From: Warburgia ugandensis
Lineage: Eukaryota > Streptophyta > Magnoliopsida > Canellales > Canellaceae
Reading direction: 5' to 3'
Assembly (NCBI GenBank): GCA_035236585.1
Contig: CP141130.1
Location: 30,205,501-30,269,500, forward strand
DNA length: 64,000 nt
The position numbers and the translations under genes were made by a program. Below the pieces are notes generated by a model. That model was not told where the DNA came from. It saw only the letters and a program-made list of their open reading frames with translations, and did not search any database. Below are positions 46,067 through 58,100 of the stretch, one piece after another. How positions within the stretch are numbered: position 1 is the first letter of the stretch; each line of letters begins with the position of its first letter.

Positions 46067-47572
46067 CCTTCCTTTCCCATATTATTTATTTCTATATTAT
46101 CCTCTTCCACATTCTCAAAATGGAATTCACTACACCCCCTACCTTGCCTTTCTACCATAGGACCACCATTCTTTGTTCCCTTCATCTTTATATCTTAACC
46201 ATCTGTTCCTCAGGTTTTCTTTCCTCAAAATTGATAAATAAGATTTGAAAAAGAAGAAAAAGTTTTATCTATGACCTTTCCCTTGTACTTGAAAGGTAAA
46301 ACTAGGTGAGATAGAGGGAGAGAGATAACCTTTACCAAAGCTCCCACAAGATCAAAGTTCCATGCTTTGGAGAAGAGGTAAAGAAGCTCTTCCATCCCCA
46401 CTTCCCTCTCTTTCTTTCTCCCATTCTTTTTATTCTTTTCCCTTACTCTTTAAATTACATTCCCATCCAGCCTTCTCCCATCCTTCACTTCACAACTTCC
46501 ATCTTCCACTTCATCACAAGCATCATCTTCTTCTAGCTTTCCATCTTTCAAATTTTTTAGTCTTTTGGGATTTGGAAATAAAGAAAAATCAAGTACACCT
46601 TCTAGTGGTAGTCAGGGACTCTTCTAATTCCTAAAGTATGGTTGAGGATTTCATTGGGTTTGTGGAAATTTGGGTTAAGGAGATGAGAAAAGCTTGGTGG
46701 TATCTTAGTGTAATTTGAGTTGAATATAAGTTTATAGGCCCATGTTGAGTGAAACAACCAAGAAGACCATAAAAAAAAAAAGAGTTAAAGGCCAAGAAAG
46801 AAGAAGAGGACATGTAAAGAGCCTTGTTAAGTGACACAACAAAGAACTCCTATAGCATCTACTTCAAGGAAGTCTATTTTCTTGCTTTATTTCTTTCATT
46901 CATTGTAATTGTAGTGAAGTTATTAATGAAATTTCCTTTTCCATTCCTTAGTTAGGTTTATCATTATTTTGTTTTAGTTTAGTTTAAGTAGTTTCCTTGC
47001 TTTATGTCATAGTTTAGGTTTACTTGCTTGGATTGGTGAATTAGTTTTAGATTCTGATCTTTCTCTCCTTGTTGGTTGGGTTAGAGTAAAGTAATTTATT
47101 TTAATTAACTCTTGTTAATCTAGAGTCCTCATGGGATTGACCTACATTTATTGATTCTATACTTCATAGGACCCTCTCAGAAAGAAGCCACTTATTGCCA
47201 CTCCAGTGGCCCCTACTTGATCAACTGCATTGGTATTTAAATGACTAGCTCTACTAACTCATTTGATGACTTAGATCAAATACTATTAAATAAGGAGGGT
47301 GTGAAGTGGTTGATCAAGGTCGGATCTAATTGGTAAGAAATAATGCAAGTTTGAAAGAGAGGAGGAGCTACCTAGGTTAGACGTAACCTAAAATCCACTC
47401 CTCCAAAGACAATAAAGATAACTCAACCTTTCAACTAGTTTACCATAGGGTTAGGGTCCATTGTATCTCTTTGTTTGTTTGCATCATTAAGCATATAGGT
47501 CTCATTATCTAGTTTAGTTTTCCCCTAAACTAGGTAGAAAAAAAAAAGTATTCATTCATTGTATATAATGAT

Positions 47573-48722
47573 TTGTTTATATTGTATACAAAGTTGAGTC
47601 AACATAGGAAAGGATTTAGGAGTCAAGCTGATTTAGAAACCCTTGCCAAAAATATGGCCGGTGAAGTAGCAAAGCATAAGCCTTTAAGAGACCATTCAAC
47701 ACTAATGCAATTTAAATCCCCATCATGTATGGAACTACCTGCAACAAATGCAGAGTATTTCGAGTTAAAACTTGGTCTCATCTAACTTCTACCAACCTTT
47801 TATGGTCAAGATGAAGAGGATGCCTACCACCATATTAATAAATTCTTTAATATCTATTCTACATTTAGATAACAACATTTTTATGATGACTTTATTAGGT
47901 TTAGGCTATTCCTCTTCTCTTTAAAGGAAAAAGGGAATGTATAGTTGAATTCATTGGAAGTAGGTTCCATCACTACATGTTAGAATTTAGCTAGAAAATT
48001 CCTAAACAATTTCTTTGCAATCCACAAAACCATCATCCTTCCTAGAGAAATCATAAATTTTTAATAGAAAGAGGGTGATCATTTTTATGAATTTTGGGAA
48101 AGGTGGAAGGACCTATTACTCAAGTGTCCACACCATGATTTTGAGAAACTATAACAAATACAATATTTTTACAAAGGTCTAACCCCATAGAACCGATGTA
48201 CAATTAATGCCACTAATGGTGGGGCAGTTTGGACACACAGTAACATGGATGCATGGAACTTCTTGAGACTTTAGCTTAAAATTCTCAACAATGGGATCAT
48301 TCTACTTGAATAGAAATATTTCCACACCCCCAAAAAAAAAGTAGCATATATGTGATAGGTACTACTCTTGACATCTATAACAAAATAGATATATTCATAG
48401 ATAGGATAGATAAGATTGATCTAAAAAATCTATTATACAACCCCCACTTGAGGTTTATTCAATTTGTTCCAGTACAACACACTTCACCACTTCATGCCCC
48501 TCTAGATTTGTATTTCCTAAAAACAATTTTGAGCAAGTGAATGAGTTAAATGGATTCCAAAATCCTAGTAATAATCCATATTCTAAGAAATACAATTCTG
48601 GATTAACTAGGCATTGCAATTTTTCATGGTCTCAGAATAATCAACAGGGTCCACCTAATTTCCCATGTCTAATCAACCTTTCCCTAAAGCCCTATTTCCA
48701 CAATAGTGACCAAATCCACAAT
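47573..48722 (+). pseudogene. Gag remnant of element C (Athila-like)
   Basis: A frame from 47573 holds AEYFELKLGL followed after a stop by LLPTFYGQDEEDAYHHINKF, the usual entry of Athila/Tat Gag. Next come phrases in broken frames: WLNSLE, a KTIILPREI stretch, FYEFWERWKDLLLKCPHHDF, and a FYKGLTP-like piece. At 48537 the frame EQ-VNELNGFQNPSNNPYSKKYN has the characteristic Gag tail, followed by a FSWSQNNQ phrase. Gag makes the virus-like particle. At least five stops or frame changes are present. The leader before 47573 has no frame. Confidence 0.8.
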
Positions 48723-49109
48723 AGCCATTTCCTCCACAATAGAAGAAACAATACTTAAAAGAAACCCTGAGTTCATTTATATAGAGTATAGAAGATTACT
48801 ACAATGATGTTAATCAAACAATGTAGACCCACTTGCAATATATTGTACAGATAGAGTACCAAATGGGTCCACTTATTGCTACACTTTCTAAGATTGAATA
48901 AGGAAAGTTTCCTAGTCGACCTATGCACAACCCTAAAGGCCAGTATGAGATTAGTACAACTTCTAGGAAGAGGATATTTCTTGATCATACACAATTCATA
49001 ACTGTCCTTAGAAATGGAAAAGTAATGGATAATCAGGTAGGTTAGACTAAGGACAGTGAGCAAGTTGAGGACAGTGAGAAAGAATATGAAGGGAAAAGAG
49101 AAGAAACAG

Positions 49110-49640
49110 CCACCTCCTACTTCTCCTTACCCTAAGTCTAAACTGCATTGTATTCCAAAGGCTCCATTTCCTCAACACTTAAAAATGGCTAAGAAGCAGA
49201 ATAATTTTGATAAGTTAATGAATGTGTTTAAATAGGTTACTATAAATATTTCATTGCTTAATGCAATCAAGGACACCCCTTCTTATGCCAAGTTTCTAAA
49301 GAATCTCTACACCTATAGGAGAAAATATCAGGTGCAGAAGAAACAATATCTCACTGAGCAAGCTAGCTCAAAACTGCAGCATAACACACCACACAATTGA
49401 TGGGGGTCAAGTGTTAACCTTTAACCTTATTATGTATATATAAGGAATTATATTTAGGAGAGATGAAAAGGACTACCACCTAACTACAATTAGTAGATAG
49501 GTTAGTTAAAGTTCCATGTGGTGTGGTAGAGGATGTACTAGTTTAGGTTAAAAAGTCTTTATTTCCAGTAGACTTCCTAATCTTAGATACATAGCCCATA
49601 GTAGACCACGATAGTCAAATTCTAGTCATTTTGGAGTGTT
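49110..49640 (+). pseudogene. Protease-region remnant of element C
   Basis: Broken plus-strand frames show FPQHLKMAKKQNNFDKLMNV, SYAKFLKNLYTYRRKY and then, around 49400-49570, W-G-S-S-V-N-L and PCGVVEDVLV phrases like those of the element A protease. The D-L/S-G-A-S catalytic loop is damaged: the aspartate codon is lost next to a stop. So the site could not cut the polyprotein. Confidence 0.7.
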
Positions 49641-50219
49641 CGTTCTAAGTCACACCAAATGTAACAATTAATTGTTGGAATGGTACTATGTAGTTGTCCT
49701 TTGGGAACATGGATAGGAAGCTTAATGTCTTTAATATAGGAAAACTAGGCTCTAAGGAGTTTTATTAAGTAAATATGATATAGAGTCTAGCATCTTTATC
49801 ACCCTCCAACTTTGACCCTTTAGAGGCCTATCTAGCTCATTTTGATTTTGATGATTTTTATAATGGAAGTTCCATTGATGAAGTGAATGCATTATTGGAT
49901 ACCACATTTTTAATGGACACTTATCAATGGAAAGCCCAAGTTAGACATTATACAATCCCTACCTTTATATTTGGGCCTTGTATTACAGAAAAAGCACTCA
50001 ATTTCACCCTAACATCTTTACCAAACAATCCATACTATGATCATTAATTTCATCTAAAATCTTCCTTTTTATGGAAAAATGGTAAAGAGAGTCTATTGAT
50101 GTAATTGCTGAACATCAACCTACTCAAGGGTGTACCATAGATAACTAGGATGGTTTAAGTCCTCGTAACATGGTTTAACTAGGATGGTTCCTAACATCCA
50201 GACAAAAAGGAACACCTAT
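49641..50219 (+). pseudogene. Truncated pol of element C
   Basis: After the protease remnant one expects over 2.5 kb of reverse transcriptase, RNase H and integrase. Here only ~600 bp of frames with no catalytic motifs are left before the pol-end phrase at 50220. A large deletion is inferred. Confidence 0.6.
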
Positions 50220-52971
50220 TAACATGGTGTAAGAACCACCTAATCCAATCATTCAAGAAGATATAAAAGGGACGGAATATTTTTAGGTGTTTGGATGTAG
50301 GCATCTTAAGCCGCCAAAATGACAACTCCTAGGATAATGCATAGAAATTGTTACAGAAAAATTGTGTACATGGTAATTCATGATCATATCCTTCAATTTG
50401 ATTCTCAAATCTCTAGGTGGCTGAAATAAACTGATTACCCTAAAATTTCAAAGTGGAGTGAGTTAATCTTGACACTCCTCGATGATTAGAGCTAGATTAG
50501 GATTTGTAGAGTTAAGATTATGATCATTAGATTAGTTTAAAAATATGGTAGAATATATTAGATTAATTAGATCAGTTAGTTGTAAGATAATTTAGCTACA
50601 TTTGCATGACATATAGACCACATCAACATATCAATGCACTATCCTGGGAGTATGGAGAGTAGCTTTCTAACCCTTCTCTCTTTACTTGGTTATTTAAATT
50701 ATCAATGATTTGTAGTTCTAAACATTAAAGACAATGCTTATTTTAGGTCTGGGGCTAGCGTATTTCAAATGTGGATGTGTTCATTTAAGTTTTATAGTCA
50801 TTTTAGTAAGTTGATGAGTTTTTGGAAAACTTTTGAAAATTTTAGAACTTATGAAAAGTTCATTTATGAGGATGAGAATTTAGATTTTCTAACTATTCAA
50901 GCTGTCTTTTGAACCTTAGCTTGTTAATAGATTTGTATATAATTAGTTTACTATTTTATACATTTTAAAAATATTTCATGTAAAGTTAAACTTGGAGTAA
51001 TTATTGCACAAAATGGCTATATATGTAGTTTAAGTGTAAGAGAAAATATAACTTAGAGATCCTGAAGAAGATAAGTAGAGACTATTAACCTAGGTGAGCT
51101 TTAGAGCCAATCTTTCTTTCTAAGGATTTTACATAAATTTAAATTTTTCTTCAGCAAACATTTATTACCTAATTGATCTCATTATTCTTGTTTTGGTCAA
51201 TTATTGAGAAAACATCTTATATAGTATACATATTATCTCTGAAGTTTTATGGCCCATCTTAAGTTATACGAAACCTAAGAAATGATAAAGGCAATCCTTA
51301 TTAACCCTAGATATTTTAGCTTTCCCTAAGTTATTTTTTTATTAATTAATCCCCCAAGCCTTTATAATAAGCTTTTTCTTTGTGAACCCATTGACGAATA
51401 CCCTTATTAACCCCAATAATATATACATTACCTAGTCATTTTTGAAATATATACAAAGATGATTGAAGAATATCTTGAAGAAAAGTAATGAGTAATATAG
51501 TTCAAGAGATGAGTCTACCAAAAGGGCTGAGAAAAAAAGAGAAAATTTCAAAGAAATTTATATATCAAAAGAGAAAAAGGAGAAGATATCCAATGAAAAA
51601 GAAAATTTTCACTCTTATGATTATAAAAGAAAGTTGTGAATACACTAGTAGAAGACCTTTACATATCTTGTAGACAACCTTTATATACCCTTATAGCATT
51701 CTTTTGATAAGCCAATCCTAATCCTATGTGTCGTCTTAATAGAAGTCCTAAATTGATCTTAGGAGATCATCTAAAAGACTATACCTTTTATATCTTGAAT
51801 TTATGGTTAATTCAAACCATATGAAACCTAGGAAATGATAGAGACCATCCTTGGTAAACCCTAATCCTTTAGCCTTCAAATGTTATTTTTGCACTAGTTA
51901 ACCCCTTGAACCTTTATAATAAACATTTTCCTCTTTGAATTTGTTATCCATTACCATTATTATATTCATTATCCAATTTTTTTTGGAATGTGTAGAGATG
52001 ATTGAAGAATTATCTTGAAAAAAGTATGAACAATATAGTTCATGAGATGAACATCAAAAAGGGCTAAAAAAAGAAGAAAAAAAAGAAAAGAAAAAGAAAG
52101 GCTATACCAAAATCAAAAGTGGAAAAAGTCAAGAAAGGTAGCCAATAAAAAGGGATTTATTCACTCTTATGCATAGAAAAGAAAGATTTGAATACACTTC
52201 TAGGAGAGCTTTAGATATCTTCCAAACAACCTTTGTGTGCCCTTACACTCATTCTTTGGATAGCCCTGTCCTAAGCCTATGTTTTGTCCTAATAAAAGTC
52301 CTAACTTGATCTTAGAAGAAGTATGGCTTGAATATGATTATGAATAAATAGGAAAATTAGTAGTGTAATATTCTTAATAGTTGATATCCTTTCATGAGAT
52401 CATTATCTTTCTTTTAAGTTATTGTTCTTTTGTATGAAATATGTGAGATTTTTGGACTTCATGAATATTATTATACTTACATATTAATGAGAGATTACCC
52501 CTTTCTAAGTGACTTCTTTCTAAGTGTCAAGAATATCCTGTGAAATTTGAAGTCAAATCATACAATTGGATGATAATTTAATTTATAATTTCCTTAGAGA
52601 CCGATAATTGTATATATAATAGTTATATCATGCACTCAAATTCTAATATATCTTTAACATAAGGGTAGCATTTTAACTATTGATTATTACTATAAGCATG
52701 TTAAAGCTAGGAGTTTAATATAAGCTAAATGTAGGAAGATTCTTTGAGAAACATGAAGGACTTTCATAAGATTTTTGAAAATGTTTATGGATATCATTTC
52801 TGAAAGTCCTTATGAGAGTACAACTCATCCACTAGGGGAAACATAGGGGTTTAAAGGCTTTCTACATATGCTAATGCAGCAGTACTTGCGAAAGTGGTTA
52901 AGATTTATTTTAGACTTCTTCTTTTATATTTTTGTAGTTTTGCTCAATCACTAACAAAATCTGAGTCTAGG
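50220..52971 (+). other. Pol end and post-pol region of element C
   Basis: It aligns with 37334-39563 but is ~550 bp longer because of an internal tandem duplication (51250-52350). It starts with the last residues of pol and is otherwise non-coding and purine-rich in parts. An AT run is at 52979-52990, just inside the LTR. Confidence 0.75.
51250..52350 (+). repeat. ~550-bp tandem duplication in the C post-pol region
   Basis: Copy 1 runs from ~51250 to ~51800 and copy 2 from ~51805 to ~52350. Shared words are GAAACCTA(A/G)GAAATGATA, GATGATTGAAGAAT, AATATAGTTCA and GTCCTAA(A/C)TTGATCTTAG. The first C copy (38370-38880) has a single unit. Confidence 0.85.
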
Positions 52972-54076
52972 TGTTTGATATATATATATATGTCAATATT
53001 AAATGACACATCTATATTTACTAAGTTTGAGCTTCAGAAATCACTTAATCATCACTAATTAGGGTTAATTCTCTATTTTTAGGTCTAGGGTACAAATGAT
53101 AAAATGCTCAAAATTGCCAATTTTATGCCTAAAAGAGCAATTTTTACCTTTGAAGCTATATTATGGACCCATACATGCCAATCATGAAGTTTAAGAATTC
53201 AAAATAATCATTGGGGCGTGATTATTAAAGTTAGAACAATTAGAAACAACACGCACAACTCCTACTCAAATGAGGGTAAAAGGTTGCAAATTCTCCATTC
53301 ATGCAACATATATTTCACCACCTTGGGAAGCTTATGAGAGATGTTTAATTCACATACAACGAGATCATATACAATAAAAGCTTCTCATAAATAAAAGAAG
53401 AATCAGACTCACATGAAAACTTTTTACTTAGTTTCTCTCTTCTACTCTACAAAATGAAGAAGATCACCAATGATTGGATGTCTTATCCATACAAAGGTGG
53501 TGAAGTACACATGAAACACATGAAGATCTACAAGAATCAAGGCCAACCATTATAGGACAATCCAATCCAATGGTACAAGAAAAATGAAGCTTAAGGAATA
53601 TCTACATGTCCTAAACGAATCCGATCCCTTCAAGAGAGGGTAAGCATGATCTAAGTGCCATGAATGAAGTAAAGGAAAGTTATTAACCTTAGTCACCTTT
53701 CCTATGCTGAAAAGTCAACCCAAAACCCAAAGAAAAGGAAGATCTCAATCACCCATCCTCATTCAATGGTCCATACATCTTAAAGGTTTATAAAAAAAAC
53801 AAACACACACATATGTATTCCACACCCTGCCCACCTCCCCCCCCACCCTCCTTGGACTTTTTAATTTTGGAAACCCCCTAAATTCCATCCATCTACTTTC
53901 CTTCTCTTTCCATCTCTTTCTTTCCCCACTTACTCTCTTTCCTTCCTTAGTTGTTTCCTTTCCCATTCTTTCTCTTTCCATCCTATCTCTTTCTATATTC
54001 CACTCCCACTCGCCCACATGAAAAAAATGCCTCCCCTTCCTTATCCACTTGCTAAATTCAACCAAATCTCACCTAC
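52972..54076 (+). repeat. 3' LTR of the C array (truncated)
   Basis: It starts TGTTTGATATAT and follows the middle LTR (39564-40640) to a CTCACCTAC phrase, then stops. The part matching 43283-47170 is absent, so the LTR is cut at ~54076. Confidence 0.7.
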
Positions 54077-55079
54077 TATCGCGACCCCAATCCTCGAGGC
54101 CACAATTTGACTTAATCAAGCATTGTGATTGGGCTGAGCAAGGCCTGCGTTGCCTTACTTCTTCTTTTTTTCTTAATATATACCACAATTGAAGTGTTGA
54201 GAGAGCTAAGCACTCTTAGCCTATGCACTTATGCATTTAATTAATAAAATTTTCCTCTCTTTTAACTACTGAGTTCTACCAAAATTTTGGCAGTCTCTCC
54301 TATTTTTCAGACTTATGCATTTAATGCATGCAGTGTGGTTTACCTAATAAATAAGATGATAGTTATAAAACCTTAAAGGAGACTCAGTCTCCAAAATATT
54401 CATCACAACACATCATTAACACTTGCTTGATAACTAGGAGTTCAAGTAAGCCTCATACATGCCCTATCCAAATATAACATATAGGATGCATAAGGCTAAT
54501 AGTAAAAAATGAGATATAACTTATGCTCGGCGTCAACGCACACACACACACACATATAATACAAAATTTTATATCTCCAATTAGGCTTTCTTCATTTCAT
54601 TCAACCACCTTTCTCTTCTCGGCTTGATTGGTACTTGCAAAATAATAAGGTGAGCTGCGAAGCCTAATAAGGGAAAAGAACTAAACCCATGCATATCCAA
54701 TCATTCTTTTTCAGCTACGCCTAAAAGCACATTCAAATCCAACACTAGAGCATTCATATCCATTTTAACTGATCATCTACAAAGTAGTCAGCATGTACTA
54801 TCAAGTCAAGCCTATGTGTATTAGAGTAGAATTATAGTTTATTCCAAATTCAAATATGACGCAATAGCCATAGCATGCAAACAAGCACACCCCATAAGAA
54901 TTTTCCATTCATGACCAACCACAGGACATTCATTAGATGAGTAACTAAGTTATGGACCTCCTTCTAAAGTTAAAATGCAAACATAAGCATAACATTCTAC
55001 AAGGCTGCATACTCATTTAATGATTTCCTTAGCAATATTAAATAGGCATAACATTACTGCCATGATCCAGTAGTCATCT
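54077..55079. other. Unassigned ~1 kb between the C array and the minisatellite
   Basis: No frame of note. It starts with a GATTGGGGTCGCGATA-like phrase on the minus strand, which resembles LTR ends of chromovirus-type elements, so 54077-61440 could be one old minus-strand LTR that holds the minisatellite. That is a guess. A CA repeat is at 54539-54553. Confidence 0.35.
54539..54553. repeat. (CA)n microsatellite
   Basis: Seven CA units in otherwise non-repetitive sequence. Confidence 0.9.
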
Positions 55080-55192
55080 CCCTCAAGGTTTACCATCTTG
55101 GACGCCTCATTATGAGTATCATTAACGAGACAGGCAGACCCTCAGGATTTACCATCTTGAGCGGTCCAAAGTAAGGTTCCCTTAGTATTTAC

Positions 55193-58100
55193 TGTAATGC
55201 CCGATCAATTTACGCTATTTTTGCATCCATTTAACAAAAATGAATTGGACATTCTATAGGAAATGAACTGTGTTAAATGTTTTACTTTATTTAAAATACT
55301 AAACGAAGGAATTTGTAAGAAAAATTAGTACCACTAGATTCTACTCGAAAAATGGAATCCAACGCCTCAAAGAACACCGAAAACAGAGTTCGTATGAAGA
55401 AGTGCAATTTTGTAATTTATCTTTAAAAAATGAAAAAGATGAAAAATGTAGGGGGCCATTTTGATAACGGCACCCCCTATCTTCTTCCTCCTCTCGATTT
55501 CTCCAGAAACCCCCAGTTTCCAGAGGTTTCCACCATCGCCTCTGAAGGGCTACAACAAATGGCGGCACCGCCATTGGCAGCACCGCCTTAATATGGCTAT
55601 AAAAAGCCCTATTCCCTCCTCTTTGAATCATAGTTTCCTGGATATTTGGGGCTGGGGTTTCTGGAAAAAATTGGAAAACCCTCATTCGATTTTCCCTGCA
55701 AATTTCGGACAGGCCCGAGTCGTCCCTACAGGTCGGCCATTCCCATCTCTTCACCTCCCCTCTTCTTCCTCTTGCCTCATCGGAAGTTGGGATTTTTTCC
55801 CCTTCTTCGTGGTTTCCGACGACATGGAGTTTCAAACGGGAAAGAGGGAACCGCACCACCAAGATGAGAGCATCTCTGGCTACCTAGGTACGTCCCCATC
55901 TCCCTCTCTATCTCCCCTTCGTCGTTCCCCCAAATTCAGATCGGATCTGGGCAAGTTTTCTAGCCAGAAAACACCGGCCCTCTATGGATGGAACCAAATG
56001 GGTGGGAACCCGTCCAAGGCAACGCGTCCCAGAGGCATGATGCACGACGCATGCCTGGGGCACTGTCCCTGGCGCTGCCTTCGGGAACTCAATGTGGGGC
56101 ATGGGTCCTGCCTCGACCAAGATGCATGGGGTGCCCTGGGAGCTGAGACACGCCATGCTGCGCCAAAGACGCATCTATGCCATAGACCCATCTGCGCGAC
56201 ACCATCCAGGACGCTCGTCAAAGCGTGCCGCTTGGGCATACGTGCACATGCGAATGCGGTACCTGGCGTGGCCCTCAAGTACACGTAACCTGCGGGTGTG
56301 GGTCCTAGTTCTACTAGGGCACACGAGCATCCCAGGAACCGTGGCACGCAGGGCCCTAATTGACATATCTGGGTCATCCATTAAGGCGTGACACTAAAAA
56401 TCCAATTTTTCATGTTTAAATGATATACAAGAGCCATAAAGGTACTCTAGGACTCTGATTGAGGCACTGCTAGAGGCGTTGTGTCCGTATCCACGGCGCA
56501 GACACACACCCAAACCACAAAATACTTGATCAAGCCCCTATCTAAGGCTGGCATGACCCTTAAACCATGATAGTGGCACAGGGCCACTAAGCCTTTGCAA
56601 ACCTGACTATACCAAGACCCAGTTAGGGACCTTAGGAGGCCCTTAGGCATGGGAATGAACCCTTAATGCCTAAGTAGTGAGGTAAACTGTTCTAGAACCT
56701 ATAGAAATAGGCCAAGCTAACCTTTTTCCCCTAAACCAAGTCCAGGAACGTACGAGGACAAGGGGACTAGCGCGATCAAACCAAGTAGATGTCCTATCGC
56801 TACTAAACTTTTAAAAAGAACCCATGATGCTTTGATACTGCATGTTTTGAGTCATGGTTGCTTTTCTAATGCATGTTTTAAGTTTTAAAGTTACATGTCC
56901 TGTCTTTATGACATATAAACTTATGTTACATCCTTATACACATGACCTGCTTATCATGAATTGATTTCATAAATGAACTTAGCATCCATATGAAAAATAC
57001 AGTATGTGCATATATTGCCAAGACATGTGTTACATGCATAGACATGTTTCGAAAAAGGATTCTTGTCTACATGATAAGTGTAGCCTTGGCCGATGAGGGC
57101 GGGCCAGAGAGAGCTAACAGGCTTCTAGGTAGGGTTATGACTTTGAATACGATACTAGCATAAGCAGATTTTATGCATTGCATGCATGTTTTCCAACTGA
57201 TTGCATAAATTGCATGATTTGCGATGATTGAGCGTTGGCTTTATCTTTAAATGTTTTTGGGCTAGTAAGCTTGTGGGTGCTATGCCGAGAGGTTCAGTGT
57301 AATGACTCCAATTTTGTAACATTTAAATCCCAAGTTAGCAATGAAAAGTTCACTTTTTGGAAATAAGGGTATTTTGGTCATTTCACTATTCACCCTGACT
57401 AAACCTAGAAATTTGGTCCTGAAAATGGTACCATTAGGTGCGTCTTGGAGAAAGGAATCCAACAAGACCAAAATCACCCAAAATAGAGTTAAAATGAGCA
57501 AGTTATGGCCCTTTGAAGTTCAGGGGCAAAAATGTAATTTTTACTAAAAAACGAATTTAGCCTGCAAAACACAGGGGCCCGGATACGGGCACCCCTCTTC
57601 TTCAACCTCCTAGAGGGTTCTAGAACGGCTGTGATTGGAGGAAAAATCACCACCATTCTGGAGGTTTCTCCTCCGCCATTCAAGGGTGGTGAGAGCCCCC
57701 TCTAGAACCCTCTTATAGCTCTATAAATAGAGCTCTTGGGCGCCTCTAATGGCAACCCAAAAGCTTCGGAAAAGCCCATTTTGGAGAAGCAACCAAGAGG
57801 AGAAACATGAAGAAAAACCCAGCAACGAGCCAGGTATGCCCAAAATCCCTCCAAACCCGTCTTCCCATTAGTCCTAGGCTAAGTTTCCCTAAGTTTTTGC
57901 ATAAAAACTCATGAAAAAATGGGCCCTGGAGAGTCACAAAGGTCCCAGGGACGATCCCTGGGGCGCACTGGTTCGACAGGGTCGAACCAGGGCGTCCCAA
58001 GGACGCCCCGGTCCCCCAACGAACGAAACGCGTTCTACGCGTTGAGAGAACGAAACGGGCGTGTCCGTGGACGCGCCCGCAAAAGAGAAAGTCGGGCGGA

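Larger units (their letters stand above)
39564..47170 (+). repeat. Middle LTR of the C array (interrupted by B4 and D2)
   Basis: It starts TGTATTTTATGGG at the place matching the 3' LTR start at 52972. It continues to 40651, resumes after B4 at 43283, and resumes again after D2 at 46067, ending near 47170 before the gag leader. The pyrimidine-rich part (40440-40640) matches 53860-54076. The right edge is approximate because the 3' LTR is truncated and cannot confirm it. Between 46067 and 47170 I see no gene; a 90-codon pyrimidine-rich frame at 46362 is composition only. Confidence 0.65.

Noticed and set aside
43510-46075. Target duplication for D2
   Set aside because: TCTAT and CCTTC do not match, and shifting either edge by a few bases does not give a convincing pair.
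53763-54065. 100-codon minus-strand frame rich in E, R and W
   Set aside because: It is the reverse of a pyrimidine-rich part of the C LTR. Composition only.
55461-56288. 275-codon plus-strand frame and overlapping minus-strand frames of 173 and 131 codons
   Set aside because: They lie in the GC-rich block of the B5 LTR, are open on both strands at once, and are not kept in B1, B3, B4 or B6. Low AT content alone explains the lack of stops.
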